The notes under the pieces are model-generated. The model was not told the origin of the DNA. It did not search any database and was given only the letters and a program-made list of their open reading frames with translations. The position numbers and the translations under genes were made by a program. A stretch of 64,000 bases of DNA, from the NCBI RefSeq assembly GCF_017968885.1, contig NZ_CP072913.1:6643951-6707950 (forward strand), given 5' to 3'. Source of the DNA: Pseudomonas sp. Tri1 (GTDB lineage: Bacteria; Pseudomonadota; Gammaproteobacteria; Pseudomonadales; Pseudomonadaceae). Below, in pieces: positions 17,314-27,771 of the stretch (the stretch's first letter is position 1; each line of letters starts with the position of its first letter).

Positions 17314-19464
17314 CTAGTTGGCAGCCACCCGTGCCTTGCGTTGGCGCCGGCTGATCACCCCCAACACCACCGCGACCACCAGCACCAAACCGCCCACTTG
17401 CAGCCAGCCCTTATAAGGTCGCAGCATCGAGCGAATGGGCTCCAGGGCCTGGGTGACGTAACGTTTGTTGGCGTTGTGGAATTCCGGTTCCTGGCATTGA
17501 TGGCCGAAATCCCCGGCCCACTCCACGTAGGGGCCATCCTTCACGTACCGCTGATACAACGCGCTTTGCTCTTCCAGGCTGGAGTTGTAACCGACCGCTT
17601 TGCACAGCACGGCCGCAAACGCCTGGCTGGTATGGGGCAGGTTATCGGCCGCCTGGCTGGCCAGCGCCGTGGCGACAAACCGATAGTGGTAACGCACGTC
17701 CGGTTGCGCGGCGCTGGCCTGCTGGCGCTGCACTTCGCCCTCGGCCACCAGCGGCCCGACCTTCAGTTCAACGGGCTCGAAGCTGTAGCTGCCTCCCAGG
17801 CTGGCGTAATCCGGCGCCATCTCGTAGCCGAGCAACTCCATACCCCATTTACGCGCCATCCAGGACGCATTGAAATACGCCTCGGCCCGCCGGGTTGGCC
17901 ACCATTTGGACTCGGCATCCTGGCGCAATTGCCCATAAGCGCGGGCTTTGTTCTGCAGATCAGCGTTATCGAAATACGCCGGCGCCTCATCGTAGCGCCC
18001 TTCCCTGAGCAAGCGGCGACCGAGCAGGTTGCGCAGGCTCGCGGCCACCGGCAGTGGCACGTAGTTGTCGCGATCCTGTTGGCTCAACGCCGGTGGCGCG
18101 GGGACTTGCGTGTCGACGTATTGTTTCAGTTCATCCACCGTCAGCACCCGCTCGGCAACCAAGGCGGCGTCGTACCAATAGTTGGCCTGGCCGCGATAAA
18201 GCTGATCGAACGCTTGCAGGTAATCACCCCGTTGCAGGGCCAGGATCGCGCTTTCGCCTTCGACCCGGCATTTGGGCTGTACCGACTCGAAGTCCCAATC
18301 CGGTGTGCGTCGACTGCCCCAGGACTCCTCTTTGGGAAACGCCTGGGCCGCTTTGGCGTAAGCCGCCGCCGCAGCGACTTTGTCACCGTCGCGCAGTGCC
18401 AGTTTGGCCCGCACCCACCAGGTCAACCCCGTGTCAGGGGCCTTTCCCACCAAGGCCTTGGCACTGGTGTAATCGCCATGCTGGTAGCTCACAGCCGCTA
18501 AACGGTCGGCATCGTCCAGGTTGCCCTGGGTGTTGGCCTGCAGCAGCTCGAAGAGTCTTTTCTCACCCGACGGTTCCTCACCGTCCCACCAGCCGACGCG
18601 GCTGAGTAAATAGGCGGTCGCCAATCGTTGCACCGCCGAGGTTTTGAGCAGTTGGCTCAAGCGCTCATCCGGCTGGACGCTCAGGTCGCCCGCCAACTGC
18701 AGCAACGAGCTGTAACCGACCTGGGAGCCTAGCAGGGACTGGGTCGCATACAGTTTGATGGCACTGTCCCAATCGTCAGCGGTGTAGGCCACCCGGGCTT
18801 CTTCGCCGAGGCTGGCAACCCCCAGTTCCAGCGGATCGCTGAAGCCGGCAACACTCAGCTCGCGGGCCTGGCGGAACGCTTCCCGAGCCTGCTGCAGCAA
18901 CGCTGCGGGTTCACCGCTACCGGCTTCGGTGCTCAGGGCAAACAAGGCCCGGCCCAGGGAATACGCGGCCCAGGTGCTGCGCAGCGGACGTTGATCAGCC
19001 GGCAATGCCAGCAACTGTTGGAACGCTTCGGCGGCTCGCTGATGTTCACCGGCGTTGAAAGCCGCCGCGCCAATCGCGTACAGCTGAAGTTCGGCAGGCA
19101 GGTTTGCCGCTTCGCTAGCGACCTGCTCGATATCGGTCAGCGCCCGCAAACGCTCCACCACCGCTTGCTGCGGTGGGGTCAGGCCGATCTGTTCGGCCTT
19201 GCTGCGTTGTTCGACGTAAGAAGCCATATCGTCATAGCTGTAATCCGGGTTGCGCGTCGCCTCAGTAGCCGGCTTGAGCCCGGCAATCGCCTGGCCGAGA
19301 CGGCTGACCTCGAAGCGAAAGCTGCCTTCGGGCAACTCGGCCAGTGATTGCGCGCGGTTATCCAGCAGGCGCATCGGGAATTCCGGCCCGCAGGCCAGCG
19401 CCTGCCCCAGCGGCAGGCTGAGACTTAGACAGAGCAGACGACGAGGCCACTTACGGGTAAACAT
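17314..19464 (-). CDS. Large exported helical-repeat protein, function unknown
   Basis: About 716 residues. Signal peptide LLCLSLSLPLGQALACGPEF, a long alpha-helical body with TPR-like segments (GAAAFNAGEHQRAAEAFQQL, ALREGDKVAAAAAYAKAAQAF-type pairs) and a C-terminal transmembrane helix VGGLVLVVAVVLGVI followed by a basic tail. This predicts a periplasmic domain anchored at its C-terminus. Start at 19464 is set by a strong AAGGAGGT site. It overlaps the end of the DUF3142 lipoprotein gene by 14 bases, so the two are coupled. No function can be assigned. Confidence 0.82.
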   Translation of the reverse strand: MFTRKWPRRLLCLSLSLPLGQALACGPEFPMRLLDNRAQSLAELPEGSFRFEVSRLGQAIAGLKPATEATRNPDYSYDDMASYVEQRSKAEQIGLTPPQQAVVERLRALTDIEQVASEAANLPAELQLYAIGAAAFNAGEHQRAAEAFQQLLALPADQRPLRSTWAAYSLGRALFALSTEAGSGEPAALLQQAREAFRQARELSVAGFSDPLELGVASLGEEARVAYTADDWDSAIKLYATQSLLGSQVGYSSLLQLAGDLSVQPDERLSQLLKTSAVQRLATAYLLSRVGWWDGEEPSGEKRLFELLQANTQGNLDDADRLAAVSYQHGDYTSAKALVGKAPDTGLTWWVRAKLALRDGDKVAAAAAYAKAAQAFPKEESWGSRRTPDWDFESVQPKCRVEGESAILALQRGDYLQAFDQLYRGQANYWYDAALVAERVLTVDELKQYVDTQVPAPPALSQQDRDNYVPLPVAASLRNLLGRRLLREGRYDEAPAYFDNADLQNKARAYGQLRQDAESKWWPTRRAEAYFNASWMARKWGMELLGYEMAPDYASLGGSYSFEPVELKVGPLVAEGEVQRQQASAAQPDVRYHYRFVATALASQAADNLPHTSQAFAAVLCKAVGYNSSLEEQSALYQRYVKDGPYVEWAGDFGHQCQEPEFHNANKRYVTQALEPIRSMLRPYKGWLQVGGLVLVVAVVLGVISRRQRKARVAAN

Positions 19465-20644
19465 TGAAACCTCCTTGGTCAATTTTCGTACAACGCGCCC
19501 AGCCAACTGCTCGCTGGGAACCAGCGGCCAGGCGGCCTTCCTGAATGCGGGTGAAGGTAAGCAGTCCGGGAGTTTGTTGCAACGTGTAACCAGCCAAGGC
19601 ATCGACGCCGTCACACGCGCCGACAGCCAGCGTCAGGCGCTGGGGCCAGGGGCTGTCGAGATTGCCCTGATTCACCAGCCGGATATCGTACAAACCGTCC
19701 TGCTCCCCCAGCTGCAAAGCCAGCCGACTGTCCAGGCGATCGCCCCGGGCGACAGCGCCGAGAGTGGTCAGGCTCCAGGCGCGCCGGTCACCCGCCAACG
19801 GCAGACGGAACCAGATCAGCCCGGCCAGATGTTTCGGCGGTTCAGCGCGAAGGTCCGCCGCAAGCCCAGCCACTTGTTGTGGATCGGCCAACAGCTCCCG
19901 ACGCTCGCCGCCTCGATCGATCGGCACTTCGCTTTCCACCACCGGCACGCCGCTCTCCTGGGTCAGCAACGCCACGCCATAGGCTGGCAAGGCCAGGTAG
20001 AACGGTCGCGTGGTGACGCCGCTCCAGCGTTCAGCCCAGCGCCGGGCCTGTTTCGGATCGAACAGCCCCTGGCGCGGATCGCTCACCGCGTGAACCTGTA
20101 GCACGCTACTGTCTACCGTCGCCAACAGGCCCGGCAACGCGGGGCTGTCGAGCCAGGCCGGCAGCGCCGTGATGCTCAATCCCAGGGTGGCCGGCAAGGC
20201 CTGCCGCAGCCGGGTCAGAAAGGCCCCGTAAGCCGGCAAGCGCGCGTTACCGGCATCATGGTCGATCTCCACCCCTAGCGGGACCAAACCCTGGGCTTGC
20301 CAGTCACTCAACAGCTGTTGGATCTGCGCGATCACATCGTCCTGGTCCAGGGATTTGAGCTGACCGTCCAAGCGAATCACTGCAATCAAAGGTCGACCAT
20401 CGCCCTGGAGCATGGCCGGATCGATCCGCGCGCGGCTCCAGCCAGCCCCGGGAAAAGCCTGCAGCGCCAACACCCGCAGGCTGGAGAAGTCGCCATGGCT
20501 CTGACGCAACGCCGGTTCGTGGGCCGGCGTCCATTGGCGTTGCCAGATATAGAGTTGTTGATCGAGGGGCGGGGTCGGGGGTTGTTCACAACCACTCAGA
20601 AGCAACGCAATGAGGGCCAGCGATAGCCGGCAACGAAAAGTCAT
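19451..20644 (-). CDS. DUF3142 lipoprotein
   Basis: 397 residues. Lipobox LLLSGC after a short hydrophobic signal shows a lipid-anchored protein. The body (QLYIWQRQWTPAH, VEIDHDAG, YLALPAYGVALL) is the DUF3142 domain, probably a TIM-barrel glycoside-hydrolase-like fold with acidic residues in VEIDHD. Activity unknown. It lies upstream of, and overlaps, the 716-residue exported protein gene, suggesting an envelope-associated pair. Confidence 0.85.
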   Translation of the reverse strand: MTFRCRLSLALIALLLSGCEQPPTPPLDQQLYIWQRQWTPAHEPALRQSHGDFSSLRVLALQAFPGAGWSRARIDPAMLQGDGRPLIAVIRLDGQLKSLDQDDVIAQIQQLLSDWQAQGLVPLGVEIDHDAGNARLPAYGAFLTRLRQALPATLGLSITALPAWLDSPALPGLLATVDSSVLQVHAVSDPRQGLFDPKQARRWAERWSGVTTRPFYLALPAYGVALLTQESGVPVVESEVPIDRGGERRELLADPQQVAGLAADLRAEPPKHLAGLIWFRLPLAGDRRAWSLTTLGAVARGDRLDSRLALQLGEQDGLYDIRLVNQGNLDSPWPQRLTLAVGACDGVDALAGYTLQQTPGLLTFTRIQEGRLAAGSQRAVGWARCTKIDQGGFNVYP

Positions 20645-20694
20645 GAAACCTCACCACCCCGTAAAAGCTTCGCAGATTAACGCTTTGCACATGA

Positions 20695-20785
20695 CTGTGG
20701 GAGCGAGCTTGCTCGCGATAGCGGTGTATCAGGCAACACAGCTGCTGCTGATCCAAAGCCATCGCGAGCAAGCCCGCTCCCACAG
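20695..20785. repeat. REP palindrome pair
   Basis: CTGTGGGAGCGAGCTTGCTC and inverted GAGCAAGCCCGCTCCCACAG. Located between the DUF3142 gene start and the GST gene end. Confidence 0.92.
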
Positions 20786-20840
20786 GGTTGAGAACTTCAG
20801 GTTATTCGTCGATGGTCATCGAGACCTCAACGTCATCTTC

Positions 20841-21467
20841 TCAGGCGGACTTTTGCAGGCCGACAGCCGTACGCGGCATCCCCACGAACCCTGGCAAGGC
20901 TTCGATTCGTGCCAGCCAGGCCCGTACATGAACGTAGTCCTCCAGCGACACATTGCCCTCCGGTGCATGGGCGATGTAGCTGTAGCCGGCGACGTCGGCA
21001 ATAGTCGGAACGTCGCCTGTCAGATAAGCACTGTTGCTCAATTCCTGATCGATGACTTTCAACAGATTATGGGACCGGGCAATCACGTCTTCGGCGTTGT
21101 AAGGTGCGCCGAACACAGTAATCAGTCGCGCCGTGGCCGGCCCCGAATGAATCGGCCCGGCCGCCACCGACAACCAGCGCTGCACTCGGGCGGCACCGAT
21201 CGAGTCGGTGGGCAGCCAGCGACCCTTGCCATATTTTTGCGCCAGGTACACCAGGATGGCGTTGGAGTCGGCCAGCACCACGCCGTCATCGTCAATCACC
21301 GGTACTTGGCCAAATGCATTGAGGGCAAGGAAATCCGCCTGCTTGTGGGCACCTTTGGCCAGATCGACGAAAACTTCCTCGACGGGTAGCTCGAGCAACG
21401 ACAGCATCAATTGAACACGATGGGAATGGCCAGAAAGCGGGAAGTGGTAGTGCTTGATAGGGTTCAT
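20841..21467 (-). CDS. Glutathione S-transferase family protein
   Basis: About 208 residues. N-terminal thioredoxin-like domain with [17 protein letters not shown], the [13 protein letters not shown] cis-proline loop and [12 protein letters not shown] (glutathione-binding Asp-Ser), then an all-helical domain with [12 protein letters not shown]. Cytosolic; substrate unknown. Start at 21467 has GGAG upstream. A LysR gene lies 124 bases upstream on the same strand and may regulate it. Confidence 0.9.
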   Translation of the reverse strand: MNPIKHYHFPLSGHSHRVQLMLSLLELPVEEVFVDLAKGAHKQADFLALNAFGQVPVIDDDGVVLADSNAILVYLAQKYGKGRWLPTDSIGAARVQRWLSVAAGPIHSGPATARLITVFGAPYNAEDVIARSHNLLKVIDQELSNSAYLTGDVPTIADVAGYSYIAHAPEGNVSLEDYVHVRAWLARIEALPGFVGMPRTAVGLQKSA

Positions 21468-21591
21468 GATCGGCTCCACTGAAATGACGCCATCTGCAGG
21501 ACAGCGTCGATGGCGTGATCTTCCTCGCAAGCTTGAGACTACAGAATCCCCGAGGAACGCAATCCATTATTTCAACCAGTGAAACAATGCG

Positions 21592-22494
21592 TCAGCCGCT
21601 CAAGGCCGGATGTCCGCGCAATGCGCTGACGGCAAAATCGACAAAACTGCGCACCCGTGCGGGTGCATTGCGCCCGCCCTGATACACCACATGGATCGGC
21701 AAGGGTGGCAGTTCAAAGTCTGCCAGGACGATTTCCAGTTCACCGGCGGCAATATTGCTCGCGACTTGATAAGACAGGATCCGTGTCATCCCCAAGCCCT
21801 GGCACGCGGCGGTGATCGCGGCCTGGTTGGCGGTCACCACTAACCGAGGCACAGGTCGGACGGCCAACGGTTGGCCGGCCTCGACGAAGGTCCAGCTTTT
21901 GATCTGACCGATGGCCGATGACGCCACTACCGGCATTCGTTCCAGGTCCTGCGGATGTCGGGGCCGCCCATGGCGCACGAAGAAGTCAGGGGAGCCGCAC
22001 ACCACTCGCCGCACTTCACCGACACGCACGGCGTGCAGGTTGCTGTCCGGCAACTCGCCGATGCGCACGGCAACGTCGATGCCCTCCTCGATCATGCTGA
22101 CAGTGCGATCCAACAACAAGGCATTGATGCTGACCTCGGGGTACTGATGCAGGTAATCAACCAGCGCCGGCGTGACGAACAACTGGCCAAACAGCACTGG
22201 CGCGGTAATCGTCAGCTGACCACGAGGCTGGACGTGACTGCCGGCTGCCGAATCCTCGGCTTCCTGCAACTCGCCGAGGATCCGCCGACAGTCCTCTAGA
22301 AAGCGCTGGCCTGCTTCGCTCAGGTACACGTTGCGCGTGGTGCGAATCAGCAACGGCGTACCGATCCGTTGCTCCAACCCCGCCACGGCTCGCGTGACGC
22401 TGGCCGCCGACAGGCCTAGGCGCCGCGCCGCCGCCGAAAAACCCGAATCCTGGGCCACGGCGACAAAAACCTGCATTTCCTGAAACCTGTCCAT
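21592..22494 (-). CDS. LysR-family transcriptional regulator
   Basis: 300 residues. N-terminal winged helix-turn-helix (MQVFVAVAQDSGFSAAARRLGLSAASVTRAVAGLE) and a periplasmic-binding-like effector domain. The style (RTTRNVYLSEAG, LFVTPALVDYLHQYPEV) matches the large CrgA/DmlR-like group of LysR proteins. Target and effector unknown; the downstream GST is the natural candidate. Confidence 0.92.
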   Translation of the reverse strand: MDRFQEMQVFVAVAQDSGFSAAARRLGLSAASVTRAVAGLEQRIGTPLLIRTTRNVYLSEAGQRFLEDCRRILGELQEAEDSAAGSHVQPRGQLTITAPVLFGQLFVTPALVDYLHQYPEVSINALLLDRTVSMIEEGIDVAVRIGELPDSNLHAVRVGEVRRVVCGSPDFFVRHGRPRHPQDLERMPVVASSAIGQIKSWTFVEAGQPLAVRPVPRLVVTANQAAITAACQGLGMTRILSYQVASNIAAGELEIVLADFELPPLPIHVVYQGGRNAPARVRSFVDFAVSALRGHPALSG

Positions 22495-22687
22495 CCGTCC
22501 CCCGATGAGAAATCCTGATACAAGTTTTCTACACGGCTCGAAGCCGCGCTACACGGCCATTGTAGAGACCTGGGCCAGTGAACCACAGCGCCGCGCCGCC
22601 GGACACCGGGACATTGACCCGGCCGTTGGCGGCTGCGCTTGGTACCATCCATTTTTGTGACAGTTTAATGACTGTAAGACCCGCCCC

Positions 22688-22780
22688 TCTGTGGGAGCGA
22701 GCCTACTCGCGATAGCGGTGGCTCCGCCGATAGGATTTGTGCTGATCCGACGCTATCGCGAGCAAGCTCGCTCCCACAGA
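22688..22780. repeat. REP palindrome pair
   Basis: TCTGTGGGAGCGAGCCTACTC and inverted GAGCAAGCTCGCTCCCACAGA. It lies between the LysR promoter region and the following sulfatase-family gene and forms apparent in-frame sequence upstream of that gene's true start. Confidence 0.9.
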
Positions 22781-22825
22781 GGTTGCGAGTTGTTTAATGG
22801 ATTGGCTTCAACTGGAAGACCTGCT

Positions 22826-25039
22826 GTGAAAGTTTTCTCCCGCTATTTAACCCATCCCCTCGCTTCCCTTATCACCCTGGTCGGCTGCGTATTGCTGGTC
22901 CCAATGGGCCTACGCCTGGCGTTGGGCTGGTCCGACCCACTGGGCTATCTGTCGGACCTGGGCATCGGTGGGTTACTGATCGCGTTGCTTTACCGTCGCC
23001 CCTGGTGGCTGGCTCTGCCGGTATTATTGGCCTGGAGTGCTTTGAGCCTGGCCAGCATCGAGCTGGTCAGCGCGGTCGGGCGGATGCCCAACCCCTCGGA
23101 CGTGCATTACCTGATTGACCCGCAGTTCGTTGAAAACTCCACCAGCGGCGGCTTCGCCCACCCCTGGCTGGCTGCGACTCAATTGGCCGCGCTGGGGTTT
23201 TGGCTGCTTGCCCAAGCCGCCAGCCGTACGCGACGAGCGCCACGTTTGCCTCGCCCCGCCTGGGCATTGCCCGTGGTGCTCTTGCTGAGCCACGGCACGC
23301 TGCAATCCTGGCGTCCCAGTGAGGCGGACCAATGGAATGTGTTCAACCTGCCCCACCAACTCATCACGGCGGGTATCGCCGCCGGGCAGGACCAAGCCCG
23401 GCAATGGTTCGACGGCGATGCAATGGAGCCTGCCCCGCCGATGGAGGGGCTGACCCGCCTGGATCTCGATGGAAATAAACTGCTGGCCGGACCGGGCCGT
23501 GCGCGCAACGTCCTGGTCATCGCCCTGGAGGGCATTCCCGGGGCCTACGTGGGCGCCAACCGCCAGGCCTTGAACAGCCGCTATCAAGAGAACCTGATGC
23601 CGCACCTCAGCGCATGGGCCGAGCGTGGCATGAACACCCCCGATTACGTCCTGCACAGTCACCAAACCATCCGCGGCCTGTACGCGATGCTGTGTGGCGA
23701 CTACGACAAACTCAACGATGGCACGCCCAAGGGCGTCGAAATGCTCAACCAGCCCCAGCGCAACCAGGCCTGCCTGCCGGCCCAACTGCGTCAGAACGGC
23801 TTTTCCACCCATTTCCTCCAAGGCGCGGGCCTGCGGTTCATGGCCAAGGACCGGATCATGCCGCACATCGGCTTCGACACGACCCTGGGCATGGACTGGT
23901 TCACCCGACCCGCCTACCTGGAATTTCCCTGGGGCAAGGACGACAAGACCTTCTTCGAGGGCGCGCTGGACTACGTCGGGCAACTGCAACAGGCGCAAAA
24001 GCCCTGGATGCTCACCCTGCTGACCGTGGGCACCCACCAACCGTACTCCGCGCCGGATGACTACCTGCAACGCTACGACACCGCCAAGCAAGCCGCCGTG
24101 GGTTACCTGGACGATGCGCTGGAGAGCTTCCTGGCGGGCCTGGAACGCCAGGGCATTCTGGAAAACACTCTGGTGGTCATCACCTCGGACGAGTCCCATG
24201 GCATCGACGATGTGCGCCTGGCGTCGTCCTGGGGGTTCAATTTGACGCTGGCGCCGGAGCCATTACCGAGGATCAAGTCAGGGACCTACGGCCATGTCGA
24301 CCTGACCGCATCGATCCTCGACTACTTCGGTTTCGCGGTGCCCCCGTCATTGTCCGGCCGCTCGCTGTTCCGGGACTACTCGACGGGCCGGGAAATCATG
24401 TCGTTCACCAATGGCAAGCTGCGCTATCACGACGGCAAAGGTACGTTCACCGAGTGCAATTTCCTGCAGAACTGCCGCTATTACTCCAGCCCAGGCTTCA
24501 TCGCCGACCAAGCCAGCTACGGCGGGCAATACAGCGGCCAGCGAGCCAGGCTGATCAACGCCCGGGCCACGGCCCTGGACCAGACCCTGCTACGCACGCC
24601 CCTGAACCAGCATTACCAGTTTGGCAGCGCCGATAAAATCCCACTGCCAGCCCAGGTCACCAATGACTGGACCGATAACCTGATCGGCGCTCAATACCTG
24701 GAAATGCCCAAGGGCTCACAGACCCGCGTCAGCCTGACCATCCGCGCCGTGGAGGCAGACCATGCCGCCTATATTTCCCTCAAGGCCAAGGAGTTCGAGC
24801 GGGATGTGCCGATGGACCTGCCCACAGACGTGGCGGTAACACCCGGGCAGCCGCTGGTGATGAACATCCGTTTCGATAACCCGCAACCGCGCAAGGCGTT
24901 TTCCTTCCATTTGCTCGGTCATGGGGTGGGCGCCGTCGAGATCAGTGATTTCAGCGTCGTGACCGAACTGCCGGACCAGACCGACCAACCGGAATACCTG
25001 GACGACATGCAGGACGACCGTGAGGCGCAGTCCAGCTGA
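22826..25039 (+). CDS. LTA-synthase/sulfatase-family inner-membrane enzyme
   Basis: About 737 residues. Several N-terminal membrane helices are followed by a large extracytoplasmic alkaline-phosphatase-fold domain: VLVIALEGIPGAYVG (metal-binding acid), SHQTIRGLYAMLCGDY with the nucleophilic Thr, TVGTHQPY, and SDESHGIDD. Relatives transfer phosphoglycerol or phosphoethanolamine groups to envelope glycans. A beta-rich C-terminal extension follows. The GTG at 22826 has GGAAGA upstream; longer reading into the REP is not natural. The exact substrate is unknown. Confidence 0.85.
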   Translation: MKVFSRYLTHPLASLITLVGCVLLVPMGLRLALGWSDPLGYLSDLGIGGLLIALLYRRPWWLALPVLLAWSALSLASIELVSAVGRMPNPSDVHYLIDPQFVENSTSGGFAHPWLAATQLAALGFWLLAQAASRTRRAPRLPRPAWALPVVLLLSHGTLQSWRPSEADQWNVFNLPHQLITAGIAAGQDQARQWFDGDAMEPAPPMEGLTRLDLDGNKLLAGPGRARNVLVIALEGIPGAYVGANRQALNSRYQENLMPHLSAWAERGMNTPDYVLHSHQTIRGLYAMLCGDYDKLNDGTPKGVEMLNQPQRNQACLPAQLRQNGFSTHFLQGAGLRFMAKDRIMPHIGFDTTLGMDWFTRPAYLEFPWGKDDKTFFEGALDYVGQLQQAQKPWMLTLLTVGTHQPYSAPDDYLQRYDTAKQAAVGYLDDALESFLAGLERQGILENTLVVITSDESHGIDDVRLASSWGFNLTLAPEPLPRIKSGTYGHVDLTASILDYFGFAVPPSLSGRSLFRDYSTGREIMSFTNGKLRYHDGKGTFTECNFLQNCRYYSSPGFIADQASYGGQYSGQRARLINARATALDQTLLRTPLNQHYQFGSADKIPLPAQVTNDWTDNLIGAQYLEMPKGSQTRVSLTIRAVEADHAAYISLKAKEFERDVPMDLPTDVAVTPGQPLVMNIRFDNPQPRKAFSFHLLGHGVGAVEISDFSVVTELPDQTDQPEYLDDMQDDREAQSS

Positions 25040-25086
25040 ACAAAACGATTCGGCCCGGATGAGGACCACCAACAGGACGCCTGGGG

Positions 25087-25683
25087 CTAATCCAGCAACC
25101 GATGCAGCTTGGCGTACTGCAACAGCATGATCGTCTTGCCGTCGCAAATCTCCCCGCTTTCGATCATGCCCAAGGCCTGGTCGAGGGGCATCTCCAGCAC
25201 CTCGATCTCCTCGCCCTCGGCTTCCAGCCCGCCACCTTCGTGCTGCTTATCCTCGTCAAAGTATTCACCAACGAAAAAATGCACCCGCTCAGTCACCGAG
25301 CCCGGGCTCATGAAGGCGTCGAACACCTTGCGCACGTCCTGGATGATATAGCCGGTTTCCTCCTGGGTTTCCTTGCGGATACAGGTATGCGGGTCGTCGT
25401 TGTCCAGCAGGCCGGCGCAGGTTTCGATCAGCAAGTCATCGTGCCCGTTGACGAAGGCCGGGAAGCGGAACTGCCGGGTCAACACCACGGTCTGCTTGGC
25501 CTTGCTGTACAGCAAGATGGTGGCGCCGTTGCCACGGTCATAGGTCTCGCGCGTCAGCTCGCGCCATTGGCCGTTGCGGCCGAGGTAGTCATAGGTGGTC
25601 TTGCGCAGCACGTACCAGTTGTCTGAGAGGACTTCGACGTTCTTGATGCGTACGCGATCCTTGATGCTGGTTGCCTGTGTCAT
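25087..25683 (-). CDS. nudK: GDP-mannose pyrophosphatase (NUDIX)
   Basis: 198 residues. The NUDIX box GLLDNDDPHTCIRKETQEETGY matches the NudK pattern, as do FMSPGSVTERVHFFVGEY and the C-terminal GEICDGKTIMLLQYA. E. coli NudK hydrolyses GDP-mannose and related sugar nucleotides; ADP-ribose activity is possible. Stands alone and is convergent with the sulfatase-family gene. Confidence 0.9.
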   Translation of the reverse strand: MTQATSIKDRVRIKNVEVLSDNWYVLRKTTYDYLGRNGQWRELTRETYDRGNGATILLYSKAKQTVVLTRQFRFPAFVNGHDDLLIETCAGLLDNDDPHTCIRKETQEETGYIIQDVRKVFDAFMSPGSVTERVHFFVGEYFDEDKQHEGGGLEAEGEEIEVLEMPLDQALGMIESGEICDGKTIMLLQYAKLHRLLD

Positions 25684-25874
25684 TCACCCGCTCCATTCGG
25701 GGCCAGAGGCCCACTTCAAAACCCTATTCACGCTTCTTTGATACTCACAAAAAAAATCACGATGGCCCATCGTCTTTTCTAGTTCGACAAAACCTGTGCG
25801 CTCATTAAATCTTCGACCAGCCCTGAGCCTGCGGGGATTCCATAAATAAAAAAGAGACCAGACGAGAATTCCTC

Positions 25875-27764
25875 ATGGGCATCAATCTGAAATTCGGTCA
25901 AAAGATTCTTCTCGGTGCCTGCGTCATCGTGATGGCGGTATTCCTGTCTTTCTCGTTGTTCAACGACCATCGCCAGCAAGCAAGTACCCGCGAAGCACTG
26001 CACAGCAACTTGCAGTCCACGGGCAAGTTGCTCGGCGCGAACCTCGACAGCTGGCTGGCCGGCCGAATCCTGTTGATCGAAGGTGCCGCCGAAACCGTCG
26101 CCGCCAATCCCACGCCAGATACCATCGGTGCCATTCTCTCCCAGGACATCATTACAAAGACCTTCATAGCCAGCTATGTCGGCCTTGAAGACAGTCGTTT
26201 CTTTATTCATCCCGAGCGGGTGATGCCAGATGGGTATGACGTTCGCCAGCGTGCCTGGTACAAAGATGCGGCTCGCACCCTTAAACCCGTGCTGACCGAA
26301 CCCTACATCGGTGCCGGCATCGATTATCTGATCATGACCCAAGCGGCCCCGATCAAGATCAATGGCAAAGCCGCTGGTGTACTGGGTGCGAGTCTGAGCC
26401 TGGAACAACTCGCGAAAATCATCAATGCCGTGGACCTCAACGGCATAGGTTATGCCTTCCTGATCAGCGACGATGGCAAGATCCTGGTGCACCCGGACAA
26501 CACACTGGTGACCAAGACTCTCACACAAGCGTTCCCCGAAGGCCCGCCGAGCATCAACAGCGCCTTGAGTGAAGTGCAGGAAAACGGCCGAACGCGGATC
26601 GTCACGTTTACGCCGATCAATGGCCTACCTTCGCTGCACTGGTCCATCGGACTTTCAGTGGATAAAGACGAAGCCTACGCCGCACTCCACGAGTTTCGCA
26701 CTTCGGCGCTGGTCGCCACATTGATCGCCATGCTGGTCACGGTCGGTTTGCTCGGCCTGTTGATCAACGCCCTGATGCGACCATTACGCAGCATGGGCTC
26801 GGCCATGCAATCCATCGCCGATGGCGAAGGCGACCTGACCCAGCGCCTGCACAGCTTGTCCCGGGACGAGTTCGGCATGATGGCCGGAGGATTCAACCGC
26901 TTCGTCGAACGTATCCAGCAGTCGATCCGAGAAGTCCTGGCGTCCAGTATCCAGCTCACCCAATTGGCGGCACAGGTCAGCCAGGCGTCGCATTCATCCC
27001 TGAAGAGCTCCGACACGCAAGCAGCCCTGACCCATAACGTCGCCACGGCTATCAATGAGCTTGGGGCCGCAGCCCAGGAAATCGCCCGCAGCGCCGCTCA
27101 TGCATCAAGCCGCGCCTCTGATACCAGGGATCAGACCCAGGAAAGTCAATCTGTGGTGCAGCGCAATATCAACGCCATGTCGCAGCTCTCCTCGCAAGTG
27201 GTCAATACTCGCCAGGACATCGAAAGCCTGAACGAAAAAACGCTGAAGATCGGACGTATTCTCGACGTCATCAAAGGCATCTCCGACCAGACCAACTTGC
27301 TGGCCCTCAACGCTGCCATCGAGGCCGCCCGCGCCGGGGATGCCGGACGCGGTTTTGCGGTGGTCTCGGACGAAGTACGTACGCTCGCCCATCGCACCCA
27401 ACAATCAGCTCAGGAAATCCACAGCATGATCGAGGAGCTGCAGGCAGGTGCCGGCAACGCCGTGAGCGCCATGCTCGAAAGCCAGCGTCACAGCGACGAC
27501 AACGTCAATACCGCCAAGCTCGCGGGCGAGCGACTCAATCGCGTGCTGCTGGGTATCGGCGAGATCGACGAGATCAACTTGTCCGTGGCCACCGCCACCG
27601 AAGAGCAAACCTCAGTGGTGGACAATCTGGATCGCGACATCAGTCACATCAACAGCCTGAATCAGGAAATGGTCGGCAATCTGCAATCCACCTTGCAGGC
27701 CTGCACTGAACTGGAAAACCAGTCACGCCGCCTGCAACAAATGGTCAACACCTTCAAAACCTGA
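25875..27764 (+). CDS. Methyl-accepting chemotaxis protein with dCache domain
   Basis: 629 residues. Transmembrane helix at the N-terminus, periplasmic dCache ligand domain (about 35-270), second helix [29 protein letters not shown], and the signalling hairpin [35 protein letters not shown]. The ligand domain has [13 protein letters not shown], the tyrosine/arginine/tryptophan block of amino-acid sensors. The later conserved aspartate is replaced (GVLGASLSL), so amino-acid binding is doubtful. It localises to the polar chemoreceptor array and signals to CheA. No chemotaxis genes are nearby. The start is preceded by GACGAGAA. Confidence 0.92.
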   Translation: MGINLKFGQKILLGACVIVMAVFLSFSLFNDHRQQASTREALHSNLQSTGKLLGANLDSWLAGRILLIEGAAETVAANPTPDTIGAILSQDIITKTFIASYVGLEDSRFFIHPERVMPDGYDVRQRAWYKDAARTLKPVLTEPYIGAGIDYLIMTQAAPIKINGKAAGVLGASLSLEQLAKIINAVDLNGIGYAFLISDDGKILVHPDNTLVTKTLTQAFPEGPPSINSALSEVQENGRTRIVTFTPINGLPSLHWSIGLSVDKDEAYAALHEFRTSALVATLIAMLVTVGLLGLLINALMRPLRSMGSAMQSIADGEGDLTQRLHSLSRDEFGMMAGGFNRFVERIQQSIREVLASSIQLTQLAAQVSQASHSSLKSSDTQAALTHNVATAINELGAAAQEIARSAAHASSRASDTRDQTQESQSVVQRNINAMSQLSSQVVNTRQDIESLNEKTLKIGRILDVIKGISDQTNLLALNAAIEAARAGDAGRGFAVVSDEVRTLAHRTQQSAQEIHSMIEELQAGAGNAVSAMLESQRHSDDNVNTAKLAGERLNRVLLGIGEIDEINLSVATATEEQTSVVDNLDRDISHINSLNQEMVGNLQSTLQACTELENQSRRLQQMVNTFKT

Positions 27765-27771
27765 ACGTCAT

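Noticed and set aside
19465..19614. 50-residue extension of the 716-residue exported protein
   Set aside because: It would precede the signal peptide and overlap the DUF3142 gene; AAGGAGGT at 19464 fixes the start.
22691..22825. N-terminal extension of the sulfatase-family protein
   Set aside because: The in-frame sequence is the REP palindrome; GTG at 22826 followed by the first membrane helix is the natural start.
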